DNA of 64,000 nucleotides from Bacteroides sp. 519 (lineage in GTDB: Bacteria > Bacteroidota > Bacteroidia > Bacteroidales > Bacteroidaceae): the NCBI RefSeq assembly GCF_010500955.1, contig NZ_QVMJ01000024.1, positions 85,926 to 149,925 on the forward strand, given 5' to 3'. The position numbers were made by a program, and so were the translations under genes. The notes beneath the pieces were generated by a model, which saw only the letters and a program-made list of their open reading frames with translations, had not been told where the DNA came from and did not search any database. This document shows positions 35,821 to 43,419 of the stretch, piece after piece. Positions within the stretch are counted from its first letter, which is position 1. Each line of letters begins with the position of its first letter.

Positions 35821-36327
35821 GAAGTTTAAAATGCAAAATTTGTCGTCATTCAACACGCAGAGGCTCTATTTTATTGATTAACAATACGTTAAACGCGTGT
35901 TGAATGCCGTGTTGAGAAACATTATTACAGATTTGTCGTCACGCTTTGATGAGGGTAAAAGTTATAGTATTATTTGATCTCTAAAGAACGTCGACAGTTT
36001 CACGGTAGGAAACCAACGGTTTCACGGTAGGAAACCAACGGTTTCACGGTAGGAAACCAACGGTTTCACGGTAGGAAACCACTTGTTTCCTATGTAGGAA
36101 ACGACTTGTTTTCTACGTAGGAAACAGTTGGTTTTCTATATAGAAAACTACTTGTTTCACTGCACAAAACAAGAATGAAACTAGTTGTCTCATGCACATC
36201 TCGCGTGCTGACAATGTTGTAATGATATTTGCCAGCACACTTTGCCAGCACGCTTTAACAAACTAATAATCAAACAGATAAACCGTTGTGTGCTGGCAGT
36301 GCTGGCAAATTTTGCATTTTAAACTTC
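35821..36327. repeat. 507 bp gene-free segment bounded by perfect 22 bp inverted repeats
   Basis: 35821-35842 (starts GAAGTTTAAAATGC) is the exact reverse complement of 36306-36327. Outside these, degenerate AGGTAAA-type words also face each other: TCACTTTACCTCC on the left (35788-35800) and GGAGGTAAATTAAAGTG on the right (about 36333-36349). Inside, from left to right, are an inverted pair ATTCAACACGC/GCGTGTTGAAT, a direct repeat ATTTGTCGTCA, a 22-23 bp tandem array and paired GCCAGCAC/GTGCTGGC words. No open frame of note and no transposase. Together with the next entries it accounts for the 1 kb gap between purH and the ABC-F gene. Confidence 0.85.
35997..36173. repeat. 22-23 bp-period palindromic array (GTTTC...GAAAC)
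   Basis: Units begin at 35997, 36019, 36041, 36063, 36085, 36108, 36131 and 36154. The first four contain GTTTCACGGTAGGAAAC and a five-base linker. Later units diverge yet keep the symmetry: GTTTCCTATGTAGGAAAC, then GTTTTCTATATAGAAAAC, which is a perfect palindrome. Paired changes in the two half-sites keep the palindrome, which suggests selection or gene conversion on the symmetric form. Confidence 0.92.
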
Positions 36328-36411
36328 TGGGAGGAGGTAAATTAAAGTGTTTTGGGTTCAGTTAGTGGCGGAGTATACGGACCCCTCCGCCCTTTGGGCT
36401 GTTAAGTTCTA

Positions 36412-36518
36412 ATATTTTAACCGCAGAGTTTCGCGGATTAACGCGGAGTTTTTAATTTCTATGCAGCATTGAATATTAAACTCTGCGAAACTCTGCGTAC
36501 TCTGCGGTTAAAAAAAGA
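36412..36518. repeat. CCGCAGAG palindromic repeat, copy 2
   Basis: Almost identical to 9403-9508, same orientation, 27 kb away. The spacer again contains CTATGCAGCATTG. By eye the copies differ by C/A and C/T substitutions and one A in the terminal run. Confidence 0.9.
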
Positions 36519-36528
36519 ATAGTTAAAT

Positions 36529-36590
36529 GTGGGTGCCCTGATGATGGTTTGCAATGTATTATTCCATGCGGCACACATCAGGGCACCCAC
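36529..36590. repeat. GTGGGTGCCCTGATG inverted repeat with CCATGCGG spacer
   Basis: Perfect 15 bp arms at 36529-36543 and 36576-36590. The spacer contains CCATGCGG at 36564-36571. It is followed by AAGGGATGCCCCTACA, a motif known from dispersed repeats in other bacteria. No gene is present; a 71-codon frame across it reads through the repeat only. Confidence 0.85.
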
Positions 36591-36677
36591 AAGGGATGCC
36601 CCTACATTGTGTACCCATTCTGAAATGTTTTTTTTGAATATTTTGAATCACGAGAGTTCCTGTCGCATCGAAATAAA

Positions 36678-36699
36678 AACTCCGCGTAACTTAGCGTTT
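36678..36699. repeat. Half-arm of the CCGCAGAG family
   Basis: AACTCCGCGTAACTTAGCGT and two further bases resemble a right arm of the CCGCAGAG repeat. It lies ten bases from the stop of the ABC-F gene. A similar half-arm, in the same orientation, lies upstream of that gene at 38750-38771. Confidence 0.6.
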
Positions 36700-36709
36700 C
36701 ATTTTCCCT

Positions 36710-38659
36710 TTATTGCATTTTACCAACCTCTTCCAAATCCATAGAAACGTTTTCCCACTCTTCAACAATTTTATCAAGATGTTGCTTAAGTTCACGATGT
36801 TTCTCATAAAGTGTCATATCCGAAGCACCTTCGGCTGTTGCCATTTTCGCTTCAATTTCGGCTATGGCTAACTCTGTTTTCTCAATGTTTGCTTCACAAT
36901 CGGCAACTTGTTTCTCCAGTTTCTTTTGTTTCTTATTCAGTTCTTTTCTGGCTTCATAAGATAATTTGTTATCAACCGGAGGTTGAGAGTTGTTGGTTGA
37001 GGGTTTCTCTTCCGGTCCTCTGTTCTTGCTGAGGTTAAGTTCGTTGAGGTTATCTATCTTCTTTTTTTGCAGGAAGTCGTAAATACCACCCAGATGTTCT
37101 TTAACCAAGCCGCCACCAAATTCATACACTTTGGTTACCAAGCCATCGAGAAACTCACGGTCGTGGCTAACAATTACTACAGTGCCATCGAAATCGCGGA
37201 TGGCTTCTTTCAATACATCTTTCGAACGCATATCAAGGTGATTGGTAGGCTCGTCGAGAATGAGGAAGTTAACCGGTTCCAGCAGAAGTTTTATCATGGC
37301 AAGGCGGGTGCGTTCGCCACCCGAAAGTACTTTTACTTTCTTGTCGGATGCTTCGCCACCAAACATAAATCCACCCAGAATATCGCGTATTCTTGTACGG
37401 ATATCACCAACGGCAACGCGGTCTATTGTATCGAATACGGTTTGATTCTCGTCCAATAGCTGTGCCTGATTCTGGGCAAAGTAACCAATTTGTACATTGT
37501 GGCCAATGGTTAGTTTACCCTCGAAATCGGTTTCGCCCATAATACACTTCACCAAAGTGGTTTTACCTTCACCATTCTTTCCTACCAAAGCTACTTTTTC
37601 GCCACGGTTAATAGTGAGGGTAGCATTGTGAAAAACAACATGGTTGCCGTAAGCTTTGGTCACATCTTCGCAGATTACAGGATAGCTACCCGAACGCGAT
37701 GCCGGTGGAAATTTCAATCTGAGCGATGAGTTATCTTCATCGTCTATCTCAATCCGTTCTATTTTATCCAGTTGTTTGATGCGGCTTTGCACCTGTACGG
37801 CTTTGGTTGCTTTATACCGGAAACGCTCTATAAAATCTTCGGTGTCCTGTATTTGCTTCTGTTGGTTTTCGTAGGCACGAAGTTGCTGTTCGCGACGTTC
37901 TTTTCGCAAAACTATAAACTGGTCGTAGGCTACTTTGTAATCGTATATCTTTCCGCACGATATTTCAATGGTGCGGGTAGTGACATTATTTATAAAGGCA
38001 CGGTCGTGACTAACCAACACCACAGCGTTGGCCCGTGTTGCCAAGAATGTTTCCAACCACTGGATAGACTCTATGTCGAGGTGGTTAGTAGGCTCATCAA
38101 GCAAGAGCACATCTGGCCGGCGAAGCAGTAGTTTTGCCAGCTCAATACGCATACGCCAGCCTCCACTAAACTCGGAGGTAGAACGGTTGAAGTCTTCGCG
38201 TCTGAATCCTAACCCCATAAGTGTACGTTCTATTTCGGCCTGAAAGTTGGTTCCGCCCATCATCAGGAAACGTTCATTCTCCTGCGTAAAACGGTCGATA
38301 AGTTTATGATAGTCGTCGGATTCGTAATCGGTACGCGATGCCAGCTCGTTGTTCATCCGCTCTAGTTGGGCTTGCATTTCAAAAACGTGTTCGAAAGCTT
38401 GTTCGGCTTCCTGCATCACTGTACGGCTATCGGTTAGTTTCATTACCTGCGGCAGATAACCGATAGTGGTATCGCGGGGCACAGATACATTACCTGATGT
38501 GGGCAATTGTAATCCGGCAAGTATTTTAAGCATGGTCGATTTTCCGGCGCCGTTTTTGCCTACCAGAGCAATGCGGTCTTTTCTATTTATAACATACGAA
38601 ACATCTTCGAACAGAGGCGTTGCGTTGAATTCTACTTTGAGTTGTTCTACTGAAATCAC
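36710..38659 (-). CDS. ABC-F family ATPase (Uup-like)
   Basis: A 649-residue soluble protein with two ABC cassettes: Walker A GKNGAGKST (about 35-43) and GKNGEGKTT (about 356-364), signatures FSGGWRMRIELAK and LSGGERTRLAMIK, a linker between the domains, and a C-terminal coiled coil (about 575-645). It has no TM segment. ABC-F proteins act on the ribosome in translation control or antibiotic protection. The exact subtype is not clear. It has its own TATCTTTG box. Confidence 0.92.
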   Translation of the reverse strand: MISVEQLKVEFNATPLFEDVSYVINRKDRIALVGKNGAGKSTMLKILAGLQLPTSGNVSVPRDTTIGYLPQVMKLTDSRTVMQEAEQAFEHVFEMQAQLERMNNELASRTDYESDDYHKLIDRFTQENERFLMMGGTNFQAEIERTLMGLGFRREDFNRSTSEFSGGWRMRIELAKLLLRRPDVLLLDEPTNHLDIESIQWLETFLATRANAVVLVSHDRAFINNVTTRTIEISCGKIYDYKVAYDQFIVLRKERREQQLRAYENQQKQIQDTEDFIERFRYKATKAVQVQSRIKQLDKIERIEIDDEDNSSLRLKFPPASRSGSYPVICEDVTKAYGNHVVFHNATLTINRGEKVALVGKNGEGKTTLVKCIMGETDFEGKLTIGHNVQIGYFAQNQAQLLDENQTVFDTIDRVAVGDIRTRIRDILGGFMFGGEASDKKVKVLSGGERTRLAMIKLLLEPVNFLILDEPTNHLDMRSKDVLKEAIRDFDGTVVIVSHDREFLDGLVTKVYEFGGGLVKEHLGGIYDFLQKKKIDNLNELNLSKNRGPEEKPSTNNSQPPVDNKLSYEARKELNKKQKKLEKQVADCEANIEKTELAIAEIEAKMATAEGASDMTLYEKHRELKQHLDKIVEEWENVSMDLEEVGKMQ

Positions 38660-38696
38660 TTTATTCTAATCTAAATAGTTCTAAATTTTAACCCTA

Positions 38697-38704
38697 CAAA
38701 GATA
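38697..38704 (-). promoter_or_regulatory. Candidate -7 box TATCTTTG for the ABC-F gene
   Basis: On the minus strand this reads TATCTTTG, 38 bases before the start codon. Confidence 0.5.
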
Positions 38705-38749
38705 CTAAAGCAAAAATTAGCGGGATGCAGGTTTGGGTAAAATTATTAA

Positions 38750-38771
38750 AACTCTGCGAAACTTAGCGTTT
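38750..38771. repeat. Half-arm of the CCGCAGAG family, upstream of ABC-F
   Basis: AACTCTGCGAAACTTAGCGT plus two bases. It shares ACTTAGCGTTT with the half-arm at 36678-36699, so similar fragments bracket the ABC-F gene. Confidence 0.6.
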
Positions 38772-38827
38772 TATAATAAACAAAACCTTCCTCAATACCG
38801 TTCTGTTATCAGTTAAAACATAAAATT

Positions 38828-39580
38828 ATGGCTGATAAGAAAGTATTTACAGAAGTTGGAAGCAAGCAAGCTCCGGAGAAGTTTTATATCAAAATTACGG
38901 CTGATGGACCGTATTTAGTATATGGTCAACCTCCAATTGACCAAGAGATTATTGTTCAAAATAAAGAAGGTGCTTCTTGGGAATACAAGAAAGGATTGAA
39001 GTTTGACAGTGATAGGGAGCCTGTTGCACTTTGCCGATGTGGTGCATCGAAAAATGCACCTTATTGTGATGGTTCGCATACCAAGTTTCGCTGGGACCCA
39101 AAAGAAACAAGTTCTAAACGTCCGTTGCTTGAAAATGCGGAGGCATTTGAGGGTCCAACCATGATATTGGCCGATAATGAGAAGTATTGTGCTTTTGCTC
39201 GTTTTTGCGATGCGCATGGAAGAATCTGGAATATCGTTCGGAAAGCACAGACTGAAGAAGAAAAAGAATTGGTACGTCATGAAGCAGGGCACTGTCCGGC
39301 AGGGCGTTTAGTGGTTTACGATAAAGAAAAGAAAGAGGTTTACGAACCTGAGTTCGAACCATCGATCAGTGTGCTTGAAGATCCGGGAATCAAGGTTAGC
39401 GGCCCATTGTGGGTAAAGGGTGGTATTCGTATCGAAAGTGCCGATGGAACAAGTTACGAAATAAGGAACAGGGTAACACTGTGCCGTTGTGGCATGTCGG
39501 CCAACAAACCTTTTTGCAATGGGGCACATGCTTCTATTCATTATAAGGATGGGCTGCCTTGGGAGATTGAGAAGGAGTAA
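38828..39580 (+). CDS. Double CDGSH iron-sulfur protein with central mono-cluster-like domain
   Basis: A 250-residue protein. The first CDGSH motif (CRCGASKNAPYCDGSH, about 60-75) and the second (CRCGMSANKPFCNGAH, about 219-234) each provide three Cys and one His for a 2Fe-2S cluster. In the second, CDG is CNG. The middle part (YCAFARFC, then GHCPAGRL) resembles the divergent 4Fe-4S mono-cluster domain. Role unknown, perhaps redox or iron-sulfur handling. It is monocistronic. Its stop is 17 bases from the mutL stop, with a small hairpin (TCATTCC/GAATGA type) between. Confidence 0.88.
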   Translation: MADKKVFTEVGSKQAPEKFYIKITADGPYLVYGQPPIDQEIIVQNKEGASWEYKKGLKFDSDREPVALCRCGASKNAPYCDGSHTKFRWDPKETSSKRPLLENAEAFEGPTMILADNEKYCAFARFCDAHGRIWNIVRKAQTEEEKELVRHEAGHCPAGRLVVYDKEKKEVYEPEFEPSISVLEDPGIKVSGPLWVKGGIRIESADGTSYEIRNRVTLCRCGMSANKPFCNGAHASIHYKDGLPWEIEKE

Positions 39581-39597
39581 TCATTCCAGGGAATGAA

Positions 39598-41457
39598 CTA
39601 CCTGAATAACCGTTCTATATCTTCTTCTTTTATTGTAGCCAGAATTGTATGTCCATCGGGTGTATGATTAGGAGCAGGTGTAGCAAACAGATTATCTACC
39701 AGGCATCGCATCTCTTCGTCCGAAAGAACCTGTCCATAAACAATTGAGGCAGAACGGGCCATGGTCAATGCCAACATATTCTGTATTTCTTCTTTCACAT
39801 CGTTGCCTTTTTCCATGGCTGTATGCACCATGTTGCGCACTAAATCTACCGGATTAAGCCCGTCTATGCCCGATGGTATTCCATTGATAGCATAACTGCC
39901 TCCACCCAGATTGGTTACTTCGAAGCCTATGGCCGAAAGATCGTCCATAATAGATTGCAAAACCGCAGCCTCGGAAGAAGGTAACTGAAAGATTTCGGGA
40001 AACAACACCCCTTGAGAAACACCTTGCTTCTGTCTGATCTGTGAAATATACTGTTCGAACAGCACCCTGATATGGGCACGGTGTTGGTCTATCAACATTA
40101 ACCCGGACTTTACAGAGGTCAGTATATAGCGCCCTTTGTATTGAAAATGCTGATTGCTTTTTTCTAAACCGGAAGAGTTGCCATAAAGCGATGTGGCAGG
40201 TTTACTATCAACCTCATCGGTAGCAGAAGGAATGATTAAGTTATCTTCATCGTCATCCGGTTTACAAACCTCATTGGTATCGTTCCTTTCTAATCCGGCA
40301 TACAGGTCTTCCCAATCTACTTTGGACCGGCTGTAGCTATTTCCGGAAGTTTTAAAAGGGTTATAATCACTGTTGACATGAACTTTGGGCGGTTCAATTG
40401 GTTTATCGGCCCCAATTATTGGGATATCGGGCATGTCGTCTGTATCGAAATCGATAGAGGGTACAGCATTAAAACGCCCCAATGCTTCTTTCACTGCTGC
40501 CGAGAGAATCTGCCAGATTGCCTGTTCATTTTCGAACTTAATTTCTGTTTTAGTGGGGTGTATGTTTACATCAATATTGGCAGGATCAACATTGAAATAC
40601 AGGAAGAAAGATACTTGTTCGCCAACCGGGATAAGTTGCTCGTAAGCATCGGTTACTGCTTTATAGAAATAAGGATGGCGCATGTAACGGCCATTCACAA
40701 AGAAATATTGATGAGCACCTCTTTTTCTTGCTGTTTCGGGTTTACCCACAAATCCGCTTATTTTGGCCAAGGTGGTTTCTACATCAACAGAGAGTAATTG
40801 CTGATTCTGTTTTTTACCAAAGACTGCAATAATACGTTGCTTCAGCGATGATACTGGCAAATTGAACAGCTCGGCATCATTGCTATGTAGGGTGAAAGCA
40901 ACCTCAGGATGCACTAGTACAATACGTTCAAATTCAGTAAGTATATTGCTTAATTCGGTTGAATTGGCTTTCAGGAATTTACGCCGAACGGGTATATTAA
41001 AGAAGAGGTTTTTTACGGAGAAATTTGTTCCTTTGGGACACGATACCGCCTCCTGGCTTTCGACAGTTGAGCCTGATATCTCAATCCGGGTACCTAGTTC
41101 GCTATGTTCCTGACGTGTTTTGAGTTCTACTTGGGCAACAGCAGCAATAGATGCCAATGCTTCGCCACGGAATCCCATGGTACGCAAAGCAAACAAATCG
41201 GCTGCATTGCTGATTTTAGATGTGGCATGTCGTTCAAATGATAAACGGGCATCCATTTCAGACATACCTTTACCATCATCAATTATCTGGATATTGGTTC
41301 GTCCGGCGTCGGTGATTAATACGTGTATATTTTCTGCGCCTGCATCAATTGCATTTTCTACTAACTCCTTAACTACGGATGCAGGACGTTGTATTACCTC
41401 TCCGGCGGCTATCTGGTTAGCAACCGAATCGGGTAACAAATGAATAATATCAGCCAT
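39598..41457 (-). CDS. mutL: DNA mismatch repair protein MutL
   Basis: A 619-residue protein. The GHKL ATPase motifs are complete: VENAIDAGA, DDGKGM and TMGFRGEAL. The C-terminal endonuclease motif expected as DQHAxxExxxxE reads DQHRAHIRVLFE (about 456-468), with Arg at the first Glu position. The usual CPHGRP zinc motif near the end is replaced by a PDGHTI-type segment. Nicking activity is therefore uncertain. It is the last gene of a cluster with the OstA-like and SurA-like genes. Confidence 0.95.
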   Translation of the reverse strand: MADIIHLLPDSVANQIAAGEVIQRPASVVKELVENAIDAGAENIHVLITDAGRTNIQIIDDGKGMSEMDARLSFERHATSKISNAADLFALRTMGFRGEALASIAAVAQVELKTRQEHSELGTRIEISGSTVESQEAVSCPKGTNFSVKNLFFNIPVRRKFLKANSTELSNILTEFERIVLVHPEVAFTLHSNDAELFNLPVSSLKQRIIAVFGKKQNQQLLSVDVETTLAKISGFVGKPETARKRGAHQYFFVNGRYMRHPYFYKAVTDAYEQLIPVGEQVSFFLYFNVDPANIDVNIHPTKTEIKFENEQAIWQILSAAVKEALGRFNAVPSIDFDTDDMPDIPIIGADKPIEPPKVHVNSDYNPFKTSGNSYSRSKVDWEDLYAGLERNDTNEVCKPDDDEDNLIIPSATDEVDSKPATSLYGNSSGLEKSNQHFQYKGRYILTSVKSGLMLIDQHRAHIRVLFEQYISQIRQKQGVSQGVLFPEIFQLPSSEAAVLQSIMDDLSAIGFEVTNLGGGSYAINGIPSGIDGLNPVDLVRNMVHTAMEKGNDVKEEIQNMLALTMARSASIVYGQVLSDEEMRCLVDNLFATPAPNHTPDGHTILATIKEEDIERLFR

Positions 41458-41459
41458 TA

Positions 41460-41474
41460 AATTTACGATTTTAA
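41460..41474. repeat. ATTTACGATT word, single arm
   Basis: AATTTACGATTTTAA, the word family of the array at 59526-59597, lies five bases from the stop of the gene at 41479. Confidence 0.45.
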
Positions 41475-41478
41475 CAAT

Positions 41479-41775
41479 CTAAAAACTCCAATTTCCTGTA
41501 ACCAGGTAATGCCATAAAAACACAAGTAGTATAATAAAAACAATGAGTAGCATGGCCGAAAGCGGTTTCTTTCCTTTTTCTTTTCTACGCTTAAGGTGTG
41601 TTGTTCCTTCAACAAACTTTCCACGGATGCTTTCAGGTTTTACCTCTTCGGGAGGTGCCATTCCCAATTCTCGCTTGGCAGCTTCTTCCATCTTTGCCAG
41701 CTTCTCTTTCCGCTCGTCTACATAGATATATTGATGATTAAAGCGGCGTGGTTTTCTTACACTAAACATTCCCAT
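41479..41775 (-). CDS. Small conserved basic membrane protein
   Basis: A 98-residue protein with a Lys/Arg-rich N-terminal part, a predicted helical stretch (DERKEKLAKMEEAAKRELG) and a single C-terminal TM helix (about 72-93). The same small gene is found beside mutL in many Bacteroidota, where it is sometimes wrongly called a riboflavin synthase subunit. Function unknown. It starts two bases after the stop of the OstA-like gene. Confidence 0.75.
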   Translation of the reverse strand: MGMFSVRKPRRFNHQYIYVDERKEKLAKMEEAAKRELGMAPPEEVKPESIRGKFVEGTTHLKRRKEKGKKPLSAMLLIVFIILLVFLWHYLVTGNWSF

Positions 41776-41777
41776 AG

Positions 41778-43400
41778 CTACATTGGATTTACTAGTTCTC
41801 GTTTAGGCGAAGTTACAGGTTTTCTTGTACTTTTCCGTAATGTTTCGCTTGCTTTTTTTCCTCGCCAGTTAAAAATATCATCTTTATTCAGCGGACGTAT
41901 ATAATCGAACCAGGCAAAATTAGGCAGGCGTAATTTGTCGGGTGGAATCTGGTCCATGGGGTATATTACTCCGTTAGATTTAGGACTCATTACCATTTTA
42001 TCCATCTTACGGTTACTCAGGTACATGTTTAACAAACTTGTTTCGGAACTGTTTAAGCCCATCATTGCTCCATCCTTTTCTTCGGGATAGTAGGCTACAA
42101 GTACATTACCTATTACATCAACCTTTCTGGCTTCACCATCAATAAAGTATGCTTTTATTTCTTTACCTGCTACCTGATTATAACTAACCGAGTCTTTTCG
42201 CTCTACTGTTAGTGCCTGATTGATAATATGAGCCCAGTCGATAGTACTATCGTTCATATATACACGGATTTCCTCGCCCAGTAGTTGTTGCGGTCCGTTC
42301 CATATAATAGGATCGGTGTACATGTATAAACAAGAATCTTTTGAGCTATACAACAATGAGTCGCAAACTGCCTGAATATCTGTACGGTACACTCTAACTT
42401 TATGATAGGCCCTGACTTCGCGGTGCACACTGTCTGTTTTGGGGTTATAGGTAATCATTTTCAGTGTATCGGCATGCATATACAAGCTATCTGCTTGTTG
42501 CGAATAATCTATCACAACTGCGCGATCGGTAGCAAAAGCATAATCGGTTCGTTCGTTATAAAAACAATAATTGCCTTTAAGCATGTTTTTGTTTATGGTA
42601 TCTGTCATTACCACATTTTGGAATGCTTCGCCATACCCACCTTTGCGGTTGTAATATAAACTATCACCAGTTAGTTTTTTTCCCTGATTGGTTAGGATAG
42701 AGCGGTCCATCAACTCGCCTACATCGTTCGAAGTATCATAAATTCCTCTTTCGGAATAGATGTGGTTTTGATCGCTAACAATATTCGAAGGTCCCAGAAT
42801 AGTTGCAATCTTTGATTCTGTACTATACTTCAGGGTATCGGAGTAAAGAGTAAACTGTGGATTCTCTAACACTACTTCGTGATTGAAAACTGCTATTTTG
42901 GTAGATGGGCTATACTCGCCCCAATCCGAAGTCAGAATGTTTTGTTCGTCGGTAAGCATACCGCCCTCAAAGTAATATCCAAAGTTAAAGAGGCGGTCGT
43001 AGTTTAAGCTATCTGTTGTAAGGGTGGTGTTGCGGTTAATCATCTTCACATTGTTACGAAGCTCGGCCAGTTGCGACATGCCATCGTAATACAGATAATC
43101 ACCATATATAAATAATGTATCGCCTTGTTCCATCCGAACATTATCGAAGGCCTCGAAAGAGTTGGTCATTTCATAAATCAATGCACTATCACAATACATA
43201 TACATGCTATCATGCAGAAACACTACCGATCCTACAAGCACTTGTGCATCCGGATGGTTCTGTTTATCTACTTTGTATTCATCGGCATGAACCAAATCGA
43301 CCCGCGTTTTTTTCTTTTGTTGGGGCGACTGTCCTGCCGAGGTTTGTGCAGTAATTATTGTAAAACCAAACAAATATAGAATTAAAAAGAGCCTTTTCAT
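41778..43400 (-). CDS. OstA/LptA-like lipopolysaccharide transport protein
   Basis: A 540-residue exported protein, signal peptide ending IITAQ. It is made of many beta-strand repeats of the OstA type (VLVGSVVFLHDSMYMYCDSA, NVRMEQGDTLFIYGD). LptA-like proteins bridge the periplasm in lipopolysaccharide export. This one is much longer than E. coli LptA, as is usual in Bacteroidota. The LptB ATPase is encoded 12 kb away at 55752. It lies downstream of three SurA/parvulin-type genes. Confidence 0.85.
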   Translation of the reverse strand: MKRLFLILYLFGFTIITAQTSAGQSPQQKKKTRVDLVHADEYKVDKQNHPDAQVLVGSVVFLHDSMYMYCDSALIYEMTNSFEAFDNVRMEQGDTLFIYGDYLYYDGMSQLAELRNNVKMINRNTTLTTDSLNYDRLFNFGYYFEGGMLTDEQNILTSDWGEYSPSTKIAVFNHEVVLENPQFTLYSDTLKYSTESKIATILGPSNIVSDQNHIYSERGIYDTSNDVGELMDRSILTNQGKKLTGDSLYYNRKGGYGEAFQNVVMTDTINKNMLKGNYCFYNERTDYAFATDRAVVIDYSQQADSLYMHADTLKMITYNPKTDSVHREVRAYHKVRVYRTDIQAVCDSLLYSSKDSCLYMYTDPIIWNGPQQLLGEEIRVYMNDSTIDWAHIINQALTVERKDSVSYNQVAGKEIKAYFIDGEARKVDVIGNVLVAYYPEEKDGAMMGLNSSETSLLNMYLSNRKMDKMVMSPKSNGVIYPMDQIPPDKLRLPNFAWFDYIRPLNKDDIFNWRGKKASETLRKSTRKPVTSPKRELVNPM

Positions 43401-43419
43401 TTACTATTTACAAATCATT

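Noticed and set aside
35997..36173. The GTTTC tandem array as a CRISPR array
   Set aside because: Linkers between palindromes are only about five bases, no spacer-sized sequences exist and no cas genes are in the window.
36529..36744. A plus-strand frame of 71 residues
   Set aside because: It translates the GTGGGTGCC palindrome and the end of the ABC-F gene; no start context.
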